Origin: CAZAGT01 sp964484515
GTDB taxonomy: Bacteria > Desulfobacterota > DSM-4660 > Desulfatiglandales > HGW-15
DNA length: 5,453 nt
Direction of reading: 5' to 3'
NCBI GenBank assembly: GCA_964484515.1
Contig: CAZAGT010000345.1
Coordinates: forward strand, 1-5,453
A program made the position numbers and the translations under genes. Under the pieces are notes generated by a model. The model was not told the origin of the DNA. It did not search any database and worked only from the letters and a program-made list of their open reading frames with translations. How positions within the stretch are numbered: position 1 is the stretch's first letter; the number at the start of each line of letters is the position of its first letter. This document shows, one piece after another, positions 1-5,453 of this stretch.

Positions 1-1201
1 GGCCGGAGCCGGTCGTGGCCATCCCCTTGATCTCAATTCGGTGTCCCGGGGCCTTTTGGATTGTCCTTAGAAGTTCCTGAGTCACTTCGATCGGTTTCCC
101 TTGAGTGTGGACGTAACTCTTATGGATGATTTCGCGATCCTCGTTGATGAGGGCGTACTTCGTCGTGGTGGAGCCGATATCGAGCCCTAGGTAGACAGGG
201 ATCTTCTTGACAGATAAGACCTTACGGCAGCGGTTGTCCTCGGGGAAGGCCGTCTTCTTGAGCACCAGAACCGGGGCCGACGGCAAATCACCGGTCACCT
301 TTTTCTTGAGAGACCTTGACCTTTTCCGGTCCATATCGTTCACGACTCCCGACTCAAGTGCCTGGACGGCTACCCCCAAGGCTCCTAATGAGGTGCTGTG
401 TTCCGGTACAATAAGCCCCGGGAAGTACTCCTTGAACGCGAGGACCTGGAGTTTGTTCTGAGACATGCCACCAATGAATAGGATCGGTTCTTCAAGCTCC
501 CTATTCGAAACGATCGTACTCATGTAGTTTCGGGCGTTACCGACGTGCAATCCGTAGATGATATCCGCTAGTTTTTCGCCCTTGTTTTGAAGGTGGATCA
601 TGTCGGACTTGGTGAATACCGTACATCGGCAGGCGACATTGGCGGGTTTCTGACTTTCGAATCCGAGCTGGATGAAATCGGCCAGAATTCGGTCGATTTC
701 GTCCTGAGAAAACTCTCCCTCTTCGGAATAGATCGAAGTGGCCAGACGCTGCGCCTGTTGGTCGATGAAGGAGCCGGTTCCCGAGGCACAGGGGCCGTTG
801 GTGTTGAAATAATCGAGCTCCCAGCCATTGTCGTGATGGCTGATTTGAAAAAGAGCGGTATCCTGCCCCCCCATGCCGATGATCGATTTGACATCAGGCT
901 GCACATGCAGGGCTCCGAGCACCTGGGTAATGGTCTCGAATTCGAAGAAGCCGCCCAGCTCCTGGCTCATTTTCTGCCCGTGGCTCCCCGTGAATGCGAA
1001 CACAACGATGTCGGCAGACCCAAATCGCTGCAGACAGTCACTGATCAGCCCCTCCAGCGCCTCCTCCACTTTCCCCAGATGGCGTTTGTACGGGTACACA
1101 TGGACGATTCTTCGCTCATTGTCGATCACGATGCCGTTCAGACTGACCGATCCCGCATCAATCCCCACATAGTATCGATTGGACTTCTTCGCGCTTTTCA
1201 T
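1..1201 (-). CDS. BadF/BadG/BcrA/BcrD-family CoA enzyme activase, two-module form, 3' end beyond window
   Basis: ATP-dependent activator of the 2-hydroxyacyl-CoA dehydratase / benzoyl-CoA reductase type, a cytoplasmic ASKHA-fold ATPase that passes a low-potential electron to its partner enzyme. Four hundred codons are visible, reading from 1201 to the left edge with no stop. Module 1 has the phosphate-binding start VGIDAGSVS (residues 12-20), GMGGQDT (109-115), NGPCASGTGSF (135-145) and GGMSQN (244-249). C138 and C193 (in CRCTVF) sit where the family has the two cysteines that hold a [4Fe-4S] cluster across the dimer. A second module begins at about residue 337 with YLGLDIGSTTTKYA. Two tandem modules are typical of the large activases (about 1,400 residues) that continue into further domains, so most of this gene is probably outside. 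The ATG at 1201 is preceded by a purine-rich GGGGTGA lying very close to it. The radical SAM gene ends 69 bases upstream, so cotranscription is plausible. The physiological substrate cannot be told. Confidence 0.93.
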   Translation of the reverse strand, partial: MKSAKKSNRYYVGIDAGSVSLNGIVIDNERRIVHVYPYKRHLGKVEEALEGLISDCLQRFGSADIVVFAFTGSHGQKMSQELGGFFEFETITQVLGALHVQPDVKSIIGMGGQDTALFQISHHDNGWELDYFNTNGPCASGTGSFIDQQAQRLATSIYSEEGEFSQDEIDRILADFIQLGFESQKPANVACRCTVFTKSDMIHLQNKGEKLADIIYGLHVGNARNYMSTIVSNRELEEPILFIGGMSQNKLQVLAFKEYFPGLIVPEHSTSLGALGVAVQALESGVVNDMDRKRSRSLKKKVTGDLPSAPVLVLKKTAFPEDNRCRKVLSVKKIPVYLGLDIGSTTTKYALINEDREIIHKSYVHTQGKPIEVTQELLRTIQKAPGHRIEIKGMATTGSG

Positions 1202-1270
1202 TTCACCCCGACCGAGTACCGTCGAATTTGCATCCTATCTTTTCGCCCTAAACCGTTGCTTGAACAACCC

Positions 1271-2197
1271 TTACCCGCGGATCTTTTCAATATAATAGGC
1301 GTCGCCGGCGAACTCCTTTTGCTCAAGCGTCCCTTTAATCAGGAGCCCCTTCATGACCCCCTCGACCTCCGCCAGGGGTGTATTCAGGGCGCCAGCCACA
1401 TCCCGAGCCCTTACAGGTCTGCGTTTGACCATATCCAGGATCGTCTCAACCAGGGAATCGGCTGCCGGCTCGGCCCCCACTCGAGAAGAATCAGCGATGA
1501 TCTCGGCCGTTGGCCCGAAAAACTCCTTTATCGCCAATAAGCTATCCCTATCAAGCGCGACAGCCTTGGTGTCGGCGGGAGGACGCACCACGGTGTTGAG
1601 TTGAATCCTGTCCGGCTCGATCTCTCGGATGACCTTTCGGAGGGCTTCAAGTTCGCGCGGGGTGTCATTGTACCCTGCCAACAAGATAACCTCAAGGAAC
1701 AGGTTTCCCGTGTACATCTTCCGGAAATCCTTCAATCCTGAGATGATCGCGGCTATATGGAGAGTGGAATGGGGACGGTGGATGACCTTGAATGTCTCCT
1801 CATAGGCGGTCGTAAGGGTAGGCATCACCAGATGGGCAGCCGAAATGCGCTCCCGCACGTCGTGGCGCCACAAGAGGGATCCGTTCGTCAAAACCGCAGT
1901 TTGGACCGCTGTCCGATCCTTGATAAATGCAATGACCTCATCGATTTGCGGATGCAGCGTCGGCTCGCCGGATCCCGAAAAGGTAATCGTATCGGGCTTG
2001 ATGCTCGAGAGCCTCTGTTCCAGTTCGTGAAGGACTTGACGCAACGGAATCAAGGCCTGAGGCTCCACAATGCGTTCCGTGGTGTGCCCGACTTGGCAAT
2101 ACAGGCAATTGTAACTACAGGTTTTAGCCGGAACCAGATCGACGCCCAAAGAGATCCCCAGGCGTCTCGATGTCACCGGTCCGAACACACAGGGCAT
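1271..2197 (-). CDS. Radical SAM protein of the COG0731 type with C-terminal winged-helix-like tail
   Basis: Radical S-adenosylmethionine enzyme of 308 residues; the reaction is unknown for this family. The opening FGPVTSRRLGISLGVDLVP is the family's usual N-terminus and supports the first ATG. A stop codon lies a few codons upstream in frame, so no longer start exists. The SAM-cluster motif is CSYNCLYC, with C27, C31 and C34 in the CxxxCxxC arrangement. GSGEPT (75-80) is the glycine-rich SAM-binding segment, and TNGSLL and EVILLAGYND fit later strands of the barrel. Residues from about 245 on (DSLVETILDMVKRRPVRARD and what follows) look like a small winged-helix domain, often present in this group. 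No convincing Shine-Dalgarno sequence precedes the ATG. The activase gene follows 69 bases downstream on the same strand, so the two may form an operon. The family is distantly similar to the TYW1 tRNA-modifying enzymes, but that activity should not be assumed. Confidence 0.93.
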   Translation of the reverse strand: MPCVFGPVTSRRLGISLGVDLVPAKTCSYNCLYCQVGHTTERIVEPQALIPLRQVLHELEQRLSSIKPDTITFSGSGEPTLHPQIDEVIAFIKDRTAVQTAVLTNGSLLWRHDVRERISAAHLVMPTLTTAYEETFKVIHRPHSTLHIAAIISGLKDFRKMYTGNLFLEVILLAGYNDTPRELEALRKVIREIEPDRIQLNTVVRPPADTKAVALDRDSLLAIKEFFGPTAEIIADSSRVGAEPAADSLVETILDMVKRRPVRARDVAGALNTPLAEVEGVMKGLLIKGTLEQKEFAGDAYYIEKIRG

Positions 2198-2312
2198 AAA
2201 CTGTTGTCGTTACTATTCGGCCTCTGACTATCGAATGCTCGCCAAGATCCGCTCAATAACGACGTCCTCCGACTCAACGAAAATAAAAAAATGTGAATAA
2301 AAAGATATATCA

Positions 2313-2335
2313 AAAGCTTGGGATATACAAGCTAA
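2313..2335 (-). terminator. Weak candidate terminator after hypC
   Basis: Six-base inverted repeat AGCTTG/CAAGCT (2315-2320 and 2328-2333) with a 7-base loop, inside the AT-rich spacer between hypC and the radical SAM gene. Read on the minus strand it is followed by TTTTG and then more T-rich sequence. The stem is short and has only moderate GC, so termination would be weak. The spacer (2198-2373) must also hold any promoter for the radical SAM gene, but I cannot choose one among its many AT-rich hexamers. Confidence 0.25.
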
Positions 2336-2373
2336 AAGATGACTTCTTCTTGCTTATAAATGACTAAGTCTCT

Positions 2374-2610
2374 CTAATCAGGGTCACCCCCTTCTACCCT
2401 TGCGCCTGCTTCACGGAGCAGTCTTAGGGAGGCCTCGGCCTCCGCCTCATCAATCTTGTGGATCACAAACCCGGCATGCACAATGACGTAATCGCCAACC
2501 TCCACCTCATCCTGAAGAAGCAGACTGACTCTCCGGCGAGTACCCTCCAGGTCGATCGTAGCCATGTCGTCTTCAATGCTGATCACTCTTGCTGGGATGG
2601 CCAGGCACAT
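2374..2610 (-). CDS. hypC: [NiFe]-hydrogenase assembly chaperone HypC/HupF/HybG family
   Basis: Small cytoplasmic chaperone of 78 residues, the normal family length. HypC works with HypD in building the Fe(CN)2CO group and delivers it to the hydrogenase large-subunit precursor. The N-terminus MCLAIPARV carries the invariant Cys2, which is exposed after Met removal and contacts iron; this fixes the start at 2610. The central segment VEVGDYVIVHAGFVIHKID (36-54) and the acidic helical tail EAEAEASLRLLREA are typical. GGGG lies about 7 bases before the ATG as a modest ribosome-binding site. No hypA, hypB, hypD, hypE or hypF is in the window. Just upstream on the same strand lies a relic of a hydrogenase small subunit, so this gene probably closed a hydrogenase structural operon. 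It could still serve a hydrogenase encoded elsewhere. Confidence 0.95.
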   Translation of the reverse strand: MCLAIPARVISIEDDMATIDLEGTRRRVSLLLQDEVEVGDYVIVHAGFVIHKIDEAEAEASLRLLREAGARVEGGDPD

Positions 2611-2643
2611 GCTTTAGCCCCACGTATGACTCTTGTCTCCAAT

Positions 2644-2686
2644 CTATAAGTACTTCTCAACGTGCGCGGATGTCTCCCGGGCCTCC
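2644..2686 (-). pseudogene. Possible orphan 3' end of a lost gene just upstream of hypC
   Basis: Just after the point where similarity to the hydrogenase small subunit ends, a different reading frame gives EARETSAHVEKYL followed by a TAG at 2644-2646, 33 bases before the hypC ATG. The position, composition and spacing resemble the end of a gene in the same operon, for example a hydrogenase accessory gene. The tail is too short to identify, and it may be chance. It is listed because it would mark the far side of a deletion whose near side is the small-subunit relic. Confidence 0.22.
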
Positions 2687-2878
2687 AGCGCACTCGGAAA
2701 AATGGAATCCGATGACAGGCGGTCTTTGTCTGAGCGCGGCAAAGAACTCCGCCAGTCGCAGGAAAAAAGAGGAAGAAAGCCCCATGGTTACGGTCAAAAG
2801 ACCGCGGAATTTCACGAAACCCCGCCGCGCAGTACCCCGTTCCGCCATCCTCCGATAGAAATCCTTTTCCCGATCCAT
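2657..2878 (-). pseudogene. Truncated [NiFe]-hydrogenase small subunit relic (Tat leader and first mature residues)
   Basis: Reads 73 codons from an ATG at 2878, then a TGA. A second ATG lies two codons upstream at 2884; AGGA lies about 8 bases before the 2878 ATG. The product has the layout of a periplasmic [NiFe]-hydrogenase small-subunit N-terminus: FYRRMAERG, the twin-arginine motif ARRGFVKF (RR at 18-19), the hydrophobic stretch LLTVTMGLSSSFFL, then RPPVIGFHFSECAG. Functional small subunits usually read close to RPPVIWLHFxECTGC there, where the two cysteines ligate the proximal [4Fe-4S] cluster. Here Trp is Gly (residue 57), C63 is kept, the second Cys is Gly, and similarity stops at once, leaving GPGDIRAR and a stop. 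About 300 residues of the usual protein, including all other cluster ligands, are absent, and no large subunit follows. The open frame extends further upstream to 3010, but that part does not look like the family. Identification is by recalled motif similarity, not by search. Confidence 0.72.
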
Positions 2879-2951
2879 AGCCATATCCTGCCGGACTGCG
2901 TGGCTCGAATCGATCCCGGCAAAGGATACGATCTCAAAATGATTTCGGGGC

Positions 2952-2974
2952 GGAACCTTAGGTTCTTTGGTTCC
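2952..2974. repeat. Nested GGAACC/GGTTCC inverted repeat in the leader of the hydrogenase relic
   Basis: On the minus strand GGAACC, AAA, GAACC, TAA and GGTTCC follow one another, so the last arm can pair with either of the first two. The tight form is a 5-base-pair stem with a 3-base loop. It lies between the candidate promoter (3063-3034) and the relic's ATG (2878), directly after a purine-rich AAGGAGGAGGG run that has no start codon at a suitable distance. It could be an operator or an mRNA hairpin; nothing shows which. Confidence 0.35.
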
Positions 2975-3033
2975 CTCCTCCTTCGTATAGGCATGTAATG
3001 GGTGCTCCATGGCGTTTTGGGAGTTTTGACGGC

Positions 3034-3063
3034 ACTATATGGGGTATGAAAGCGGAAGGTCAA
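3034..3063 (-). promoter_or_regulatory. Sigma70-type promoter facing the hydrogenase relic and hypC
   Basis: On the minus strand, -35 TTGACC (3063-3058) and -10 TATAGT (3039-3034) each match consensus at 5 of 6 positions, with an 18-base spacer. Transcription would start near 3027 and run through the relic into hypC, with a leader of about 150 bases. It lies between the transposase stop (3149) and the relic, so it is well placed to be the original hydrogenase operon promoter. Confidence 0.5.
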
Positions 3064-3148
3064 GTCGGAACACACGAAAATGTGCCGGCGAGCGAGCCGC
3101 AAGACCAAGGCCAAGTCAATTTCTCGACGGAGAACGGAGACTTGATGA

Positions 3149-4133
3149 CTATCTCGAATTTTGCTTCTGTCTTCTACTCAGTATCTTGGATACGGCCGAT
3201 GTCGACACACCTAACAGTCTACCAACCTCCGCTAGCGGAACACCATATTCCGCCGTTAACTCCAACGCCAGGTTCGACCTCACTTTCGAGATTGAGCCAC
3301 GCCGACCACCGGATTTCAACTCAGCTTCATTGACCCTCTCCCTTTTACACACCTTTCGAATCATCTCCTCCGCTTTTTGTCGCAACGCATCCCCCCGTAG
3401 ACCCTGTTTCATCTTCTCGTCCGCCTCCCTCAGCACTTGTTCAACGAACTCACTGCTTCCCAAGATTCTCTCATCACTCAGGACCTCCTCTTGACTCCTC
3501 CGCAGCGATAACACCTCGGACCACCCTCCCATAGATCGCACCAAACCCCCGCCCACAAGATCGGAACGTTTTCCCTCCGAGACACCGGCCTTGAGGTATC
3601 TTCGATAGGCCCTCTTGGCCTCACGCTCTCTTTTCCCAAACCATGATAAGACGTATTCCCGATCCTGCCATCCCTGCACCCTTCGGCCCATCAAGACGCT
3701 GTGCCCGCTCCAGGGATAACGGTCGAGTTCGGCAAGGCTCTTCACCCGTCTCCCTCTTAATGGATTTAGATGGATATAACGAACCAACTCCTCGAAGTAG
3801 GCATCTTCATCACAGACGATCGATTTATATCGATTCTGAAACAGGTGTCCGTGTCGCTTGTGGCGGATATTGTACGTGATGGCATATCCGGTAAGAAAAC
3901 GGCGCATAAAGCCGGGTAAGCCTTTGGGTCCGCTCCGTAGCAGGATATGAGCATGATTGGTCATCAACGCCCAGGCATATACCTTTGTCCCTGTTTGAGA
4001 GGCCATCTCTCCTAGGCGCGAGACGAACTCCTCTTGGTCCCTTCGATCATTGACAATCCTCCGCTTCTCAATCCCCCTGACAATCACATGGTGCAATGTA
4101 TCGGGGGCATCCAACCTGGCNNNNNNNNNNCAT
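3149..4133 (-). CDS. REP-associated tyrosine transposase (RAYT), IS200/Y1-like
   Basis: Single-strand DNA transposase/nuclease of the Y1 HUH family, about 325 residues. Counting from the TTG codon at 4114, the metal-binding HUH motif is the HAH in MTNHAHILLR (54-56), and the catalytic tyrosine is Y113 in RYIHLNPLR. GHLFQNRYKSI (89-99) is also typical. The C-terminus, AEYGVPLAEVGRLLGVSTSA followed by a basic end, is a helix-turn-helix, present in the longer members of this group. The true start is probably the ATG at 4133: upstream of LDAPDTLHHVIVRGIEKRR the frame reads AR, and relatives I recall begin MPRQARLDAP. Ten N hide the next codons. With exactly 10 bases the ATG would be out of frame, while 9 bases (three codons) restore it. 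GAGGAGGG lies 3 bases before the ATG. No disruption is visible in the rest of the frame, so it may be active. Such genes are usually single copy with dispersed REP targets. Confidence 0.9.
4121..4130. other. Assembly gap (10 N) inside the transposase start
   Basis: Ten N sit between the ATG and the third-last unresolved codon of the transposase N-terminus. Ten is a common placeholder length. The reading frame and the usual family N-terminus suggest that about nine bases are missing here, so only a few bases of real sequence are probably unknown. Confidence 0.95.
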
Positions 4134-4136
4134 CAA

Positions 4137-4144
4137 CCCTCCTC
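4137..4144 (-). promoter_or_regulatory. Strong ribosome-binding site of the transposase
   Basis: GAGGAGGG on the minus strand, ending 3 bases before the ATG at 4133. It supports that ATG over the internal TTG at 4114 as the translation start. Confidence 0.65.
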
Positions 4145-4161
4145 TGACGGTTTCCTCGACC

Positions 4162-4188
4162 CATATACTACTTTGTCAAGCTAGTCAA
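4162..4188 (-). promoter_or_regulatory. Candidate promoter of the transposase
   Basis: On the minus strand TTGACT (4188-4183) and TATATG (4167-4162) are separated by 15 bases, shorter than the preferred 17. A second TTGACA (4179-4174) overlaps the spacer but has no good -10 partner. The position, about 20 bases upstream of the ribosome-binding site, is sensible, but the spacing makes this a weak promoter. Confidence 0.35.
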
Positions 4189-4266
4189 CAACGTCCCCTC
4201 ACAATAAATACGGTATCAATAAGTCTCATCACTTCAACGTCCGCCGATTATGGATAGGCATGCTGC

Positions 4267-4295
4267 TTGAAACATATACGCTATTTCACTACAAT
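4267..4295 (+). promoter_or_regulatory. Sigma70-type promoter of the QueG-like gene
   Basis: TTGAAA (4267-4272) and TACAAT (4290-4295) each match consensus at 5 of 6 positions, with the optimal 17-base spacer. The expected start near 4302 gives a short leader of about 33 bases before the ATG at 4335. The transposase is transcribed the other way, so the roughly 200-base spacer is a divergent promoter region. Confidence 0.62.
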
Positions 4296-4334
4296 GCCGC
4301 TCGCATTTCGTAAAAACACCGAAGGGGTTCAGAA

Positions 4335-5132
4335 ATGGTCAAAAAGGAAGTCACTGTTGAGTCTCTACGCGGATTTGCAGGACATTTTGTTGAGACCGAA
4401 AGACAAAGGCGAGGCATCGATGGATGGTGGCAGCGACCCCTTCTTGTAAGTGGCTCTGTGGATCAGCGTTTTGACCAGCTTCCCGAGATTGCCTATCACG
4501 AGCACATCTACCCGCGGGATCTCCTTCCCAATGCCGGATCGCTGGTTGTCTTCTTCGTTCCTTTTACCAAGTCGCTTGTCAAAGGGAACCGGCCGGGCGA
4601 TCGGCCGTGCCGCGACTGGGGGGTTGCTTATGTTCAAACCAACGATCTCATAGATCGTCTGAGCAGGGCCTTGAGTGACCTGCTGGCTAAAGACGGCTTC
4701 AAATCAGCTCTGACACCGGCAACCCACAACTTCGATGAAGCCGTACTCATGGCCCGCTGGTCTCACAAACACCTTGGCTATTTGGCCGGCCTGGGTCGAT
4801 TCGGCGTACACCACATGCTGATCACGCCTGCGGGATGCGCGGGGCGGCTGGGAAGTTTCGTGACCGAAGCCGAGCTGGGCGATCACCCTCTGATGGAAAC
4901 CGAGGAGGCCTGTCTTCTCAAGGCGGGGCAGAAGTGCAGTCAGTGTATCGACGTTTGCCCTGTTCAGGCCTTGAGCGAAGCTGACTTCGATCGCCAACGT
5001 TGTTGGGACCGGCTCAATAACAACCGGGATTCCCTAAACTACTTCTCCGATCTGCCCAAGACCACTCATGTCTGCGGCAAGTGCGCCGCGATCATGCCTT
5101 GCAGCTTCAAGAACCCGGTAGCTGAGCTGTGA
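4335..5132 (+). CDS. QueG-like (epoxyqueuosine reductase-related) 4Fe-4S protein, short form
   Basis: Cytoplasmic iron-sulfur protein of 265 residues related to epoxyqueuosine reductase, often annotated that way in anaerobes. The region around SHKHLGYLAGLGRFGVHHML (143-161) corresponds to the conserved AGLG..G core of QueG, and GCAGRLGSFVTEAEL follows it as in the family. The C-terminal part holds two cluster motifs: KCSQCIDVCP (C201, C204, C208) with C193 as the likely fourth ligand, and VCGKCAAIMPC (C247, C250, C256), probably with C223. The start at 4335 is supported by AAGGGG placed 8 bases upstream and by the promoter at 4267-4295. True QueG proteins are roughly 100 residues longer, with a C-terminal repeat region missing here, and have a different second cluster motif. 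A queuosine role or cobalamin binding is therefore not established. It appears to be a single-gene unit, as nothing convincing follows it. Confidence 0.87.
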   Translation: MVKKEVTVESLRGFAGHFVETERQRRGIDGWWQRPLLVSGSVDQRFDQLPEIAYHEHIYPRDLLPNAGSLVVFFVPFTKSLVKGNRPGDRPCRDWGVAYVQTNDLIDRLSRALSDLLAKDGFKSALTPATHNFDEAVLMARWSHKHLGYLAGLGRFGVHHMLITPAGCAGRLGSFVTEAELGDHPLMETEEACLLKAGQKCSQCIDVCPVQALSEADFDRQRCWDRLNNNRDSLNYFSDLPKTTHVCGKCAAIMPCSFKNPVAEL

Positions 5133-5252
5133 GAGAGCGAGTGAAAACAAGGCCAATAGTTGTGGTTTTGGGGCATTCGTTGAGCGAAGAAGCGGGCCCT
5201 TTGGGCGTGGTCACGATTCAGGGGCTATGCCGTAATAAGCTGTATAGCCGTC
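5133..5252. other. Non-coding stretch after the QueG-like gene
   Basis: No convincing gene begins in the last 320 bases of the window. One frame stays open from a GTG at 5129, overlapping the end of the QueG-like gene, but its composition is not protein-like and it runs into the repeats downstream. An inverted repeat GGCTAT/ATAGCC (5223-5228 and 5244-5249) with a 15-base loop is present but lacks a following T run, so it is not a clear terminator. Confidence 0.5.
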
Positions 5253-5400
5253 AAATCCGAAATTCGAATATCGAAATCCGAAACAAATCCGAAGCCCGAA
5301 TGTCCCAATGACGGAAACAACCTACCCCTATGATGCTTCTCAACTGAAAAAATGTGCCACGGAGTTTTTCTCATTTGGATTTTGGTCATTCGATATTGGG
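5253..5400. repeat. AAATCCGA-type short direct and inverted repeats, possible dispersed element
   Basis: AAATCCGA occurs three times (5253-5260, 5274-5281, 5285-5292), mixed with related ATTCGAA and CCCGAA words. The 9-mer AATATCGAA (5267-5275) returns inverted as TTCGATATT (5389-5397). AATGAC (5307-5312) also returns inverted at 5385-5390, and the AAATCC word appears inverted at 5377-5382. The whole is an imperfect inverted structure of about 150 bases. Similar ATTCGAA/ATCCGAA-rich intergenic repeats are familiar to me from several anaerobe and environmental genomes, where they give spurious small proteins. The boundaries are uncertain, and an element end could lie beyond the right edge. Confidence 0.5.
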
Positions 5401-5453
5401 CTCCTCACAAGAATTTGTGGGCAAAAAAACCGTTTCCAGCCTCTGCGGTGGGA

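Noticed and set aside
1198..1233. Eleven-codon minus-strand mini-frame (MQIRRYSVGVK) whose TGA overlaps the activase ATG
   Set aside because: The ATGA overlap could allow translational coupling, but there is no good ribosome-binding site and such short frames arise easily by chance.
587..1540. Long plus-strand open frame of 317 codons
   Set aside because: It lies antisense to the activase and the radical SAM gene and crosses the boundary between them. Both opposite-strand genes have clear family motifs, and this frame has none.
2198..2373. AT-rich spacer considered for an RNA gene or riboswitch
   Set aside because: No tRNA-like cloverleaf or recognisable riboswitch core is visible. Only one short hairpin and several ambiguous promoter-like hexamers are present.
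2885..3114. Minus-strand open frames upstream of the hydrogenase relic, including the extension up to 3010
   Set aside because: Their sequences show no family resemblance, and the region fits a promoter plus leader better. The relic's similarity begins only near the ATG at 2878.
3121..3134. Hairpin TTCTC-GACG-GAGAA just after the transposase stop
   Set aside because: A five-base-pair stem without a following T run is too weak to call a terminator, and it lacks the form of a REP element.
3039..3494. Plus-strand open frame opposite the end of the transposase
   Set aside because: Serine- and proline-rich shadow of the well-supported transposase on the other strand, with no recognisable domain.
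5129..5311. Sixty-codon plus-strand frame after the QueG-like gene
   Set aside because: It starts on a GTG overlapping the previous stop and ends in the NSNIEIRNKSEAR type of peptide that this AAATCCGA-rich repeat encodes by accident.

Overview
The window looks like a piece of a draft chromosome from an anaerobic bacterium of moderate GC. A Desulfobacterota- or Nitrospirota-like host is my best guess. The guess rests on the company of genes: a two-module acyl-CoA dehydratase activase, a COG0731-type radical SAM enzyme, [NiFe]-hydrogenase maturation factor HypC, a QueG-like iron-sulfur protein, and a RAYT transposase of a form I associate with these groups. This is an impression from gene content, not a phylogenetic result. 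A run of 10 N (4121-4130) shows that the sequence is a scaffolded assembly.

Layout. From 1 to 4133 every gene lies on the minus strand. Read in the direction of transcription (right to left) they are: a RAYT/IS200-like transposase (4133-3149); a strong sigma70-type promoter (3063-3034); a truncated relic of a [NiFe]-hydrogenase small subunit holding only its Tat signal peptide and the start of the mature protein (2878-2657); hypC (2610-2374); a short AT-rich spacer; a radical SAM protein (2197-1271); and, 69 bases further on, a BadF/BadG/BcrA/BcrD-type activase (1201 to beyond the left edge). On the plus strand, divergent from the transposase, a good promoter (4267-4295) drives a QueG-like 4Fe-4S protein (4335-5132). 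The last ~320 bases hold no convincing gene, but contain short direct and inverted repeats of the AAATCCGA type.

How the parts fit. The small-subunit relic followed directly by hypC looks like a hydrogenase operon whose middle has been lost: promoter, Tat leader and the accessory gene remain, while the rest of the small subunit and all of the large subunit are missing. A real deletion and an assembly error are both possible. The radical SAM protein and the activase may be cotranscribed. Activases of this type use ATP to push an electron into 2-hydroxyacyl-CoA dehydratase or benzoyl-CoA reductase-like partners, but no partner subunit is visible here. The transposase and the QueG-like gene appear to be independent units.

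I did not find a clear previously undescribed system. The hydrogenase relic and its junction are the most interesting items.
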